Shown: positions 23,304 to 33,633 of the stretch, in pieces
Position numbering within the stretch: the stretch's first letter is position 1
Layout: each line of letters begins with the position of its first letter
Assembly (NCBI GenBank): GCA_022605955.1
Contig: JAKCOZ010000261.1
Location: 62,001-126,000, forward strand
Direction: 5' to 3'
Origin: Rallus limicola
Taxonomy: Eukaryota; Chordata; Aves; Gruiformes; Rallidae
Length of the DNA: 64,000 nucleotides
Position numbers and translations under genes: made by a program
The notes under the pieces: generated by a model
Databases searched by the model: none
What the model was told of the DNA's origin: nothing
What the model saw: only the letters and a program-made list of their open reading frames with translations

Positions 23304-25460
23304 CACGAGCAGACCCTGTCACTTTGGCTCTCAGCCTTTTCCTTTGCCTGGAAAGAGGGAACATGCCTGGAACCTCCTACGGTGCTTTTCTCGGCCCTAG
23401 CAGACTGCAATTCAAAACATGCTAAACGTCCAGCAATAACTCCCAAAGTAAAGAAGCTAGGCCTGAAAGGCATAGCTTGTCTGAAACCTCCTAACATGAC
23501 ACACGAGCAGTCCCTGTCACTTTGGTTCTCAGCCTTTTCCTTTGCCTGGAAAGAGGGAACATGCCTGGAACCTCCTACGGTGCTTTTCTCGGCCCTAGCA
23601 GACTGCAGTTCAAAACATGCTAAACGTCCAGCAATAACTCCCAAAGTAAAGAAGCTAGGCCTGAAAGGCATAGCTTGTCTGAAACCTCCTAACATGACAC
23701 ACGAGCAGACCCTGTCACTTTGGCTCTCAGCCTTTTCCTTTGCCTGGAAAGAGGGAACATGCCTGGAACCTCCTACGGTGCTTTTCTCGGCCCTAGCAGA
23801 CTGCAGTTCAAAACATGCTAAACGTCCAGCAATAACTCCCAAAGTAAAGAAGCTAGGCCTGAAAGGCATAGCTTGTCTGAAACCTCCTAACAGGACACAC
23901 AAGCAGCCCCTGTCACTTTGGCTCTCAGCCTTTTCCTTTGCCTGGAAAGAGGGAACATGCCTGGAACCTCCTACGGTGCTTTTCTCGGCCCTAGCAGACT
24001 GCAGTTCAAAACATGCTAAACGTCCAGCAATAACTCCCAAAGTAAAGAAGCTAGGCCTGAAAGGCATAGCTTGTCTGAAACCTCCTAACAGGACACACGA
24101 GCAGCCCCTGTCACTTTGGCTCTCAGCCTTTTCCTTTGCCTGGAAAGAGGGAACATGCCTGGAACCTCCTACGGTGCTTTTCTCGGCCCTAGCAGACTGC
24201 AGTTCAAAACATGCTAAACGTCCAGCAATAACTCCCAAAGTAAAGAAGCTAGGCCTGAAAGGCATAGCTTGTCTGAAACCTCCTAACAGGACACACGAGC
24301 AGCCCCTGTCACTTTGGCTCTCAGCCTTTTCCTTTGCCTGGAAAGAGGGAACATGCCTGGAACCTCCTACGGTGCTTTTCTCGGCCCTAGCAGACTGCAA
24401 TTCAAAACATGCTAAACGTCCAGCAATAACTCCCAAAGTAAAGAAGCGAGGCCTGAAAGGCATAGCTTGTCTGAAACCTCCTAACAGGACACACGAGCAG
24501 ACCCTGTCACTTTGGCTCTCAGCCTTTTCCTTTGCCTGGAAAGAGGGAACATGCCTGGAACCTCCTACGGTGCTTTTCTCGGCCCTAGCAGACTGCAGTT
24601 CAAAACATGCTAAACGTCCAGCAATAACTCCCAAAGTATAGAAGCTAGGCCTGAAAGGCATAGCTTGTCTGAAACCTCCTAACAGGACACACGAGCAGCC
24701 CCTGTCACTTTGGCTCTCAGCCTTTTCCTTTGCCTGGAAAGAGGGAACATGCCTGGAACCTCCTACGGTGCTTTTCTCGGCCCTAGCAGACTGCAGTTCA
24801 AAACATGCTAAACGTCCAGCAATAACTCCCAAAGTAAAGAAGCTAGGCCTGAAAGGCATAGCTTGTCTGAAACCTCCTAACAGGACACACGAGCAGACCC
24901 TGTCACTTTGGCTCTCAGCCTTTTCCTTTGCCTGGAAAGAGGGAACATGCCTGGAACCTCCTACGGTGCTTTTCTCGGCCCTAGCAGACTGCAGTTCAAA
25001 ACATGCTAAACGTCCAGCAATAACTCCCAAAGTAAAGAAGCTAGGCCTGAAAGGCATAGCTTGTCTGAAACCTCCTAACAGGACACACGAGCAGACCCTG
25101 TCACTTTGGCTCTCAGCCTTTTCCTTTGCCTGGAAAGAGGGAACATGCCTGGAACCTCCTACGGTACTTTTCTCGGCCCTAGCAGACTGCAGTTCAAAAC
25201 ATGCTAAACGTCCAGCAATAACTCCCAAAGTAAAGAAGCTAGGCCTGAAAGGCATAGCTTGTCTGAAACCTCCTAACAGGACACCCGAGCAGACCCTGTC
25301 ACTTTGGCTCTCAGCCTTTTCCTTTGCCTGGAAAGAGGGAACATGCCTGGAACCTCCTACGGTGCTTTTCTCGGCCCTAGCAGACTGCAGTTCAAAACAT
25401 GCTAAACGTCCAGCAATAACTCCCAAAGTAAAGAAGCTAGGCATGAAAGGCATAGCTTGT
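23283..25460 (+). repeat. Block 11: 11 monomers
   Basis: This is a copy of block 10 with an internal 396-bp (two-monomer) deletion. It ends differently: tacggtactt (near 25,164) and acacccgag (near 25,282), the first appearance of the acacccgag variant that becomes common to the right. Confidence 0.88.
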
Positions 25461-25528
25461 CCTGTTAGGAGGTTTCAGACAAGCTAGGCCAGAAAGTCAT
25501 AGCTTGTCTGAAACCTCCTAACAGGACA
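25458..25528. repeat. Junction palindrome 11 (altered spacer type)
   Basis: Arms 25,458-25,486 and 25,500-25,528, perfect, ggccagaaagtca spacer, followed by gaacattcctgg as in palindromes 5, 6 and 12. Confidence 0.92.
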
Positions 25529-25903
25529 CACGAGCAGACCCTGTCACTTTGGCTCTCAGCCTTTTCCTTTGCCTGGAAAGAGGGAACATTCCTGGAACCT
25601 CCTACGGTGCTTTTCTCGGCCCTAGCAGACTGCAGTTCAAAACATGCTAAACGTCCAGCAATAACTCCCAAAGTAAAGAATCTAGGCCTGAAAGGCATAG
25701 CTTGTCTGAAACCTCCTAACAGGACACACGAGCAGCCCCTGTCACTTTGGCTCTCAGCCTTTTCCTTTGCCTGGAAAGAGGGAACATGCCTGGAACCTCC
25801 TACGGTGCTTTTCTCGGCCCTAGCAGACTGCAGTTCAAAACATGCTAAACGTCCAGCAATAACTCCCAAAGTAAAGAAGCTAGGCATGAAAGGCATAGCT
25901 TGT
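25508..25903 (+). repeat. Block 12: 2 monomers, shortest block
   Basis: Two monomers lie between two identical junctions. The first contains aaagaatctagg (near 25,677), which is also found 443 bp downstream. The whole 443-bp unit (palindrome insertion plus two monomers) is tandemly duplicated. Confidence 0.9.
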
Positions 25904-25971
25904 CCTGTTAGGAGGTTTCAGACAAGCTAGGCCAGAAAGTCATAGCTTGTCTGAAACCTCCTAACAGGACA
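25901..25971. repeat. Junction palindrome 12 (altered spacer type)
   Basis: Arms 25,901-25,929 and 25,943-25,971, perfect. It appears identical to palindrome 11, 443 bp upstream. Confidence 0.92.
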
Positions 25972-28523
25972 CACGAGCAGACCCTGTCACTTTGGCTCTC
26001 AGCCTTTTCCTTTGCCTGGAAAGAGGGAACATTCCTGGAACCTCCTACGGTGCTTTTCTCGGCCCTAGCAGACTGCAGTTCAAAACATGCTAAACGTCCA
26101 GCAATAACTCCCAAAGTAAAGAATCTAGGCCTGAAAGGCATAGCTTGTCTGAAACCTCCTAACAGGACACACGAGCAGCCCCTGTCACTTTGGCTCTCAG
26201 CCTTTTCCTTTGCCTGGAAAGAGGGAACATGCCTGGAACCTCCTACGGTGCTTTTCTCGGCCCTAGCAGACTGCAGTTCAAAACATGCTAAACGTCCAGC
26301 AATAACTCCCAAAGTAAAGAAGCTAGGCATGAAAGGCATAGCTTGTCTGAAACCTCCTAACAGGACACACGAGCAGCCCCTGTCACTTTGGCTCTCAGCC
26401 TTTTCCTTTGCCTGGAAAGAGGGAACATGCCTGGAACCTCCTACGGTGCTTTTCTCGGCCCTAGCAGACTGCAGTTCAAAACATGCTAAACGTCCAGCAA
26501 TAACTCCCAAAGTAAAGAAGCTAGGCCTGAAAGGCATAGCTTGTCTGAAACCTCCTAACAGGACACACAAGCAGACCCTGTCACTTTGGCTCTCAGCCTT
26601 TTCCTTTGCCTGGAAAGAGGGAACATGCCTGGAACCTCCTACGGTGCTTTTCTCGGCCCTAGCAGACTGCAGTTCAAAACATGCTAAACGTCCAGCAATA
26701 ACTCCCAAAGTAAAGAAGCTAGGCCTGAAAGGCATAGCTTGTCTGAAACCTCCTAACAGGACACACGAGCAGCCCCTGTCACTTTGGCTCTCAGCCTTTT
26801 CCTTTGCCTGGAAAGAGGGAACATGCCTGGAACCTCCTACGGTGCTTTTCTCGGCCCTAGCAGACTGCAGTTCAAAACATGCTAAACGTCCAGCAATAAC
26901 TCCCAAAGTAAAGAAGCTAGGCCTGAAAGGCATAGCTTGTCTGAAACCTCCTAACAGGACACACGAGCAGCCCCTGTCACTTTGGCTCTCAGCCTTTTCC
27001 TTTGCCTGGAAAGAGGGAACATGCCTGGAACCTCCTACGGTGCTTTTCTCGGCCCTAGCAGACTGCAATTCAAAACATGCTAAACGTCCAGCAATAACTC
27101 CCAAAGTAAAGAAGCTAGGCCTGAAAGGCATAGCTTGTCTGAAACCTCCTAACAGGACACACGAGCAGACCCTGTCACTTTGGCTCTCAGCCTTTTCCTT
27201 TGCTCGAAAGAGGGAACATGCCTGGAACCTCCTACGGTGCTTTTCTCGGCCCTAGCAGACTGCAGTTCAAAACATGCTAAACGTCCAGCAATAACTCCCA
27301 AAGTAAAGAAGCTAGGCCTGAAAGGCATAGCTTGTCTGAAACCTCCTAACAGGACACACGAGCAGCCCCTGTCACTTTGGCTCTCAGCCTTTTCCTTTGC
27401 CTGGAAAGAGGGAATATGCCTGGAACCTCCTACGGTGCTTTTCTCGGCCCTAGCAAACTGCAGTTCAAAACATGCTAAACGTCCAGCAATAACACCCAAA
27501 GTAAAGAAGCTAGGCATGAAAGGCATAGCTTGTCTGAAACCTCCTAACAGGACACACGAGCAGCCCCTGTCACTTTGGCTCTCAGCCTTTTCCTTTGCCT
27601 GGAAAGAGGGAACATGCCTGGAACCTCCTACAATGCTTTTCTCGGCCCTAGCAGACTGCAGTTCAAAACATGCTAAACGTCCAGCAATAACTCCCAAAGT
27701 AAAGAAGCTAGGCCTGAAAGGCATAGCTTGTCTGAAACCTCCTAACATGACACACGAGCAGCCCCTGTCACTTTGGTTCTCAGCCTTTTCCTTTGCCTGG
27801 AAAGAGGGAACATGCCTGGAACATCCTACGGTGCTTTTCTCGGCCCTAGCAGACTGCAGTTCAAAACATGCTAAACGTCCAGCAATAACTCCCAAAGTAA
27901 AGAAGCTAGGCCTGAAAGGCATAGCTTGTCTGAAACCTCCTAACAGGACACACAAGCAGCCCCTGTCACTTTGGCTCTCAGCCTTTTCCTTTGCCTGGAA
28001 AGAGGGAACATGCCTGGAACCTCCTACGGTGCTTTTCTCGGCCCTAGCAGACTGCAGTTCAAAACATGCTAAACGTCCAGCAATAACTCCCAAAGTAAAG
28101 AAGCTAGGCCTGAAAGGCATAGCTTGTCTGAAACCTCCTAACAGGACACCCGAGCAGACCCTGTCACTTTGGCTCTCAGCCTTTTCCTTTGCCTGGAAAG
28201 AGGGAACATGCCTGGAACCTCCTACGGTGCTTTTCTCGGCCCTAGCAGACTGCAGTTCAAAACATGCTAAACGTCCAGCAATAACTCCCAAAGTAAAGAA
28301 GCTAGGCCTGAAAGGCATAGCTTGTCTGAAACCTCCTAACAGGACACACGAGCAGCCCCTGTCACTTTGGCTCTCAGCCTTTTCCTTTGCCTGGAAAGAG
28401 GGAACATGCCTGGAACCTCCTACGGTGCTTTTCTCGGCCCTAGCAGACTGCAGTTCAAAACATGCTAAACGTCCAGCAATAACTCCCAAAGTAAAGAAGC
28501 TAGGCATGAAAGGCATAGCTTGT
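25951..28523 (+). repeat. Block 13: 13 monomers (-1 bp)
   Basis: It starts as a copy of block 12 (gaatctagg near 26,121). It holds the -1 variant gctcgaaag near 27,203 followed by gaatatgcc and agcaaactgc, the same set as at about 14,690-14,950 in block 8, 12,511 bp away. Other markers are aacaccc near 27,491 and the double change tacaatgc near 27,629. Confidence 0.87.
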
Positions 28524-28591
28524 CCTGTTAGGAGGTTTCAGACAAGCTAGGCCTGAAAGGCATAGCTTGTCTGAAACCTCCTAACAGGACA
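28521..28591. repeat. Junction palindrome 13 (perfect type)
   Basis: Arms 28,521-28,549 and 28,563-28,591 are exact complements over 29 bp, with the standard ggcctgaaaggca spacer. Confidence 0.94.
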
Positions 28592-30945
28592 CACGAGCAG
28601 ACCCTGTCACTTTGGCTCTCAGCCTTTTCCTTTGCCTGGAAAGAGGGAACATGCCTGGAACCTCCTACGGTGCTTTTCTCGGCCCTAGCAGACTGCAGTT
28701 CAAAACATGCTAAACGTCCAGCAATAACTCCCAAAGTAAAGAAGCTAGGCCTGAAAGGCATAGCTTGTCTGAAACCTCCTAACAGGACACACGAGCAGCC
28801 CCTGTCACTTTGGCTCTACGCCTTTTCCTTTGCCTGGAAAGAGAGAACATGCCTGGAACCTCCTACGGTGCTTTTCTCGGCCCTAGCAGACTGCAGTTCA
28901 AAACATGCTAAACGTCCAGCAATAACTCCCAAAGTAAAGAAGCTAGGCCTGAAAGGCATAGCTTGTCTGAAACCTCCTAACATGACACACGAGCAGCCCC
29001 TGTCACTTTGGTTCTCAGCCTTTTCCTTTGCCTGGAAAGAGGGAACATGCCTGGAACCTCCTACGGTGCTTTTCTCGGCCCTAGCAGACTGCAGTTCAAA
29101 ACATGCTAAACGTCCAGCAATAACTCCCAAAGTAAAGAAGCTAGGCCTGAAAGGCATAGCTTGTCTGAAACCTCCTAACAGGACACATGAGCAAACCCTT
29201 TCACTTTGGCTCTCAGCTTTTTCCTTTGCTTGGAAAGAGGGAACGTGCCTGGAACCTCCTACGGTGCTTTTCTCGGCCCTAGCAGACTGCAGCTCAAAAT
29301 ATGCTAAACGTCCAGCAATAACTCCCAAAGTAAAGAAGCTAGGCATGAAAGGCATAGCTTGTCTGAAACCTCCTAACAGGACACCCGAGCAGACCCTGTC
29401 ACTTTGGCTCTCAGCCTTTTCCTTTGCCTGGAAAGAGGGAACATGCCTGGAACCTCCTACGGTGCTTTTCTCGGCCCTAGCAGACTGCAGTTCAAAACAT
29501 GCTAAACGTCCAGCAATAACTCCCAAAGTAAAGAAGCTAGGCCTGAAAGGCATAGCTTGTCTGAAACCTCCTAACAGGACACCCGAGCAGACCCTGTCAC
29601 TTTGGCTCTCAGCCTTTTCCTTTGCCTGGAAAGAGGGAACATGCCTGGAACCTCCTACGGTGCTTTTCTCGGCCCTAGCAGACTGCAGTTCAAAACATGC
29701 TAAACGTCCAGCAATAACTCCCAAAGTAAAGAAGCTAGGCCTGAAAGGCATAGCTTGTCTGAAACCTCCTAACAGGACACATGAGTAGCCCCTGTCACTT
29801 TGGCTCTCAGCCTTTTCCTTTGCCTGGAAAGAGGGAACATGCCTGGAACCTCCTACGGTGCTTTTCTCGGCCCTAGCAGACTGCAGTTCAAAACATGCTA
29901 AACGTCCAGCAATAACTCCCAAAGTAAAGAAGCTAGGCCTGAAAGGCATAGCAATCTGAAACCTCCTAACAGGACACACGAGCAGCCCCTGTCACTTTGG
30001 CTCTCAGCCTTTTCCTTTGCCTGGAAAGAGGGAACATGCCTGGAACCTCCTACGGTGCTTTTCTCGGCCCTAGCAGACTGCAGTTCAAAACATGCTAAAC
30101 GTCCAGCAATAACTCCCAAAGTAAAGAAGCTAGGCCTGAAAGGCATAGCTTGTCTGAAACCTCCTAACAGGACACATGAGCAGCACCTGTCACTTTGGCT
30201 CTCAGCCTTTTCCTTTGCCTGGAAAGAGGGAACATGCCTGGAACCTCCTACGGTGCTTTTCTCGGCCCTAGCAGACTGCAGTTCAAAACATGCTAAACGT
30301 CCAGCAATAACTCCCAAAGTAAAGAAGCTAGGCCTGAAAGGCATAGCTTGTCTGAAACCTCCTAACAGGACACACGAGCAGACCCTGTCACTTTGGCTCT
30401 CAGCCTTTTCCTTTGCCTGGAAAGAGGGAACATGCCTGGAACCTCCTACGGTGCTTTTCTCGGCCCTAGCAGACTGCAGTTCAAAACATGCTAAACGTCC
30501 AGCAATAACTCCCAAAGTAAAGAAGCTAGGCCTGAAAGGCATAGCTTGTCTGAAACCTCCTAACAGGACACCCGAGCAGACCCTGTCACTTTGGCTCTCA
30601 GCCTTTTCCTTTGCCTGGAAAGAGGGAACATGCCTGGAACCTCCTACGGTGCTTTTCTCGGCCCTAGCAGACTGCAGTTCAAAACATGCTAAACGTCCAG
30701 CAATAACTCCCAAAGTAAAGAAGCTAGGCCTGAAAGGCATAGCTTGTCTGAAACCTCCTAACAGGACACACGAGCAGCCCCTGTCACTTTGGCTCTCAGC
30801 CTTTTCCTTTGCCTGGAAAGAGGGAACATGCCTGGAACCTCCTACGGTGCTTTTCTCGGCCCTAGCAGACTGCAGTTCAAAACATGCTAAACGTCCAGCA
30901 ATAACTCCCAAAGTAAAGAAGCTAGGCATGAAAGGCATAGCTTGT
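28571..30945 (+). repeat. Block 14: 12 monomers (-1 bp)
   Basis: Markers are tctacgcc and gagagaac (about 28,816-28,852), the heavily substituted monomer at about 29,186-29,310 (catgagcaaaccctttc and others), catgagtagcc near 29,781, and the indel agcaatctg near 29,951. Nearly all of it recurs in block 15 at an offset of 2,422 bp. Confidence 0.88.
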
Positions 30946-31013
30946 CCTGTTAGGAGGTTTCAGACAAGCTAGGCCTGAAAGGCATAGCTTGTCTGAAACC
31001 TCCTAACAGGACA
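30943..31013. repeat. Junction palindrome 14 (perfect type)
   Basis: Arms 30,943-30,971 and 30,985-31,013 are exact complements over 29 bp; the spacer is 30,972-30,984. It is the clearest example of the element in the window. Confidence 0.95.
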
Positions 31014-33565
31014 CACGAGCAGACCCTGTCACTTTGGCTCTCAGCCTTTTCCTTTGCCTGGAAAGAGGGAACATGCCTGGAACCTCCTACGGTGCTTTTC
31101 TCGGCCCTAGCAGACTGCAGTTCAAAACATGCTAAACGTCCAGCAATAACTCCCAAAGTAAAGAAGCTAGGCCTGAAAGGCATAGCTTGTCTGAAACCTC
31201 CTAACAGGACACACGAGCAGCCCCTGTCACTTTGGCTCTACGCCTTTTCCTTTGCCTGGAAAGAGAGAACATGCCTGGAACCTCCTACGGTGCTTTTCTC
31301 GGCCCTAGCAGACTGCAGTTCAAAACATGCTAAACGTCCAGCAATAACTCCCAAAGTAAAGAAGCTAGGCCTGAAAGGCATAGCTTGTCTGAAACCTCCT
31401 AACATGACACACGAGCAGCCCCTGTCACTTTGGTTCTCAGCCTTTTCCTTTGCCTGGAAAGAGGGAACATGCCTGGAACCTCCTACGGTGCTTTTCTCGG
31501 CCCTAGCAGACTGCAGTTCAAAACATGCTAAACGTCCAGCAATAACTCCCAAAGTAAAGAAGCTAGGCCTGAAAGGCATAGCTTGTCTGAAACCTCCTAA
31601 CAGGACACATGAGCAAACCCTTTCACTTTGGCTCTCAGCTTTTTCCTTTGCTTGGAAAGAGGGAACGTGCCTGGAACCTCCTACGGTGCTTTTCTCGGCC
31701 CTAGCAGACTGCAGCTCAAAATATGCTAAACGTCCAGCAATAACTCCCAAAGTAAAGAAGCTAGGCATGAAAGGCATAGCTTGTCTGAAACCTCCTAACA
31801 GGACACCCGAGCAGACCCTGTCACTTTGGCTCTCAGCCTTTTCCTTTGCCTGGAAAGAGGGAACATGCCTGGAACCTCCTACGGTGCTTTTCTCGGCCCT
31901 AGCAGACTGCAGTTCAAAACATGCTAAACGTCCAGCAATAACTCCCAAAGTAAAGAAGCTAGGCCTGAAAGGCATAGCTTGTCTGAAACCTCCTAACAGG
32001 ACACCCGAGCAGACCCTGTCACTTTGGCTCTCAGCCTTTTCCTTTGCCTGGAAAGAGGGAACATGCCTGGAACCTCCTACGGTGCTTTTCTCGGCCCTAG
32101 CAGACTGCAGTTCAAAACATGCTAAACGTCCAGCAATAACTCCCAAAGTAAAGAAGCTAGGCCTGAAAGGCATAGCTTGTCTGAAACCTCCTAACAGGAC
32201 ACATGAGTAGCCCCTGTCACTTTGGCTCTCAGCCTTTTCCTTTGCCTGGAAAGAGGGAACATGCCTGGAACCTCCTACGGTGCTTTTCTCGGCCCTAGCA
32301 GACTGCAGTTCAAAACATGCTAAACGTCCAGCAATAACTCCCAAAGTAAAGAAGCTAGGCCTGAAAGGCATAGCAATCTGAAACCTCCTAACAGGACACA
32401 CGAGCAGCCCCTGTCACTTTGGCTCTCAGCCTTTTCCTTTGCCTGGAAAGAGGGAACATGCCTGGAACCTCCTACGGTGCTTTTCTCGGCCCTAGCAGAC
32501 TGCAGTTCAAAACATGCTAAACGTCCAGCAATAACTCCCAAAGTAAAGAAGCTAGGCCTGAAAGGCATAGCTTGTCTGAAACCTCCTAACAGGACACATG
32601 AGCAGCACCTGTCACTTTGGCTCTCAGCCTTTTCCTTTGCCTGGAAAGAGGGAACATGCCTGGAACCTCCTACGGTGCTTTTCTCGGCCCTAGCAGACTG
32701 CAGTTCAAAACATGCTAAACGTCCAGCAATAACTCCCAAAGTAAAGAAGCTAGGCCTGAAAGGCATAGCTTGTCTGAAACCTCCTAACAGGACACACGAG
32801 CAGACCCTGTCACTTTGGCTCTCAGCCTTTTCCTTTGCCTGGAAAGAGGGAACATGCCTGGAACCTCCTACGGTGCTTTTCTCGGCCCTAGCAGACTGCA
32901 GTTCAAAACATGCTAAACGTCCAGCAATAACTCCCAAAGTAAAGAAGCTAGGCCTGAAAGGCATAGCTTGTCTGAAACCTCCTAACAGGACACACGAGCA
33001 GCCCCTGTCACTTTGGCTCTCAGCCTTTTCCTTTGCCTGGAAAGAGGGAACATGCCTGGAACCTCCTACGGTGCTTTTCTCGGCCCTAGCAGACTGCAGT
33101 TCAAAACATGCTAAACGTCCAGCAATAACTCCCAAAGTAAAGAAGCTAGGCCTGAAAGGCATAGCTTGTCTGAAACCTCCTAACAGGACACACGAGCAGC
33201 CCCTGTCACTTTGGCTCTCAGCCTTTTCCTTTGCCTGGAAAGAGGGAACATGCCTGGAACCTCCTACGGTGCTTTTCTCGGCCCTAGCAGACTGCAGTTC
33301 AAAACATGCTAAACGTCCAGCAATAACTCCCAAAGTAAAGAAGCTAGGCCTGAAAGGCATAGCTTGTCTGAAACCTCCTAACATGACACACGAGCAGCCC
33401 CTGTCACTTTGGTTCTCAGCCTTTTCCTTTGCCTGGAAAGAGGGAACATGCCTGGAACCTCCTACGGTGCTTTTCTCGGCCCTAGCAGACTGCAGTTCAA
33501 AACATGCTAAACGTCCTGCAATAACTCCCAAAGTAAAGAAGCTAGGCATGAAAGGCATAGCTTGT
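30993..33565 (+). repeat. Block 15: 13 monomers (-1 bp)
   Basis: About the first 1,980 bp copy block 14, including tctacgcc, the heavily substituted monomer near 31,608-31,732 and the agcaatctg indel near 32,373. It then diverges: acacacgag near 32,984 where block 14 has acacccgag. The last monomer has acgtcctgc near 33,512. Confidence 0.88.
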
Positions 33566-33633
33566 CCTGTTAGGAGGTTTCAGACAAGCTAGGCCTGAAA
33601 GGCCTAGCTTGTCTGAAACCTCCTAAGAGGACA
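33563..33633. repeat. Junction palindrome 15 (extended arms)
   Basis: A change to ggcctagctt in the right arm extends pairing to 33 bp (33,563-33,595 with 33,601-33,633) and leaves only a five-base loop, tgaaa. One mismatch comes from the aagagg variant near the outer end of the right arm. It is the tightest hairpin of the set. Confidence 0.93.

Noticed and set aside
30943..31013. Hairpin as a rho-independent terminator or a microRNA precursor
   Set aside because: It has no trailing T tract and no bacterial context. A perfect 29-bp stem explained by array rearrangement is not enough to call a small-RNA gene without expression data.
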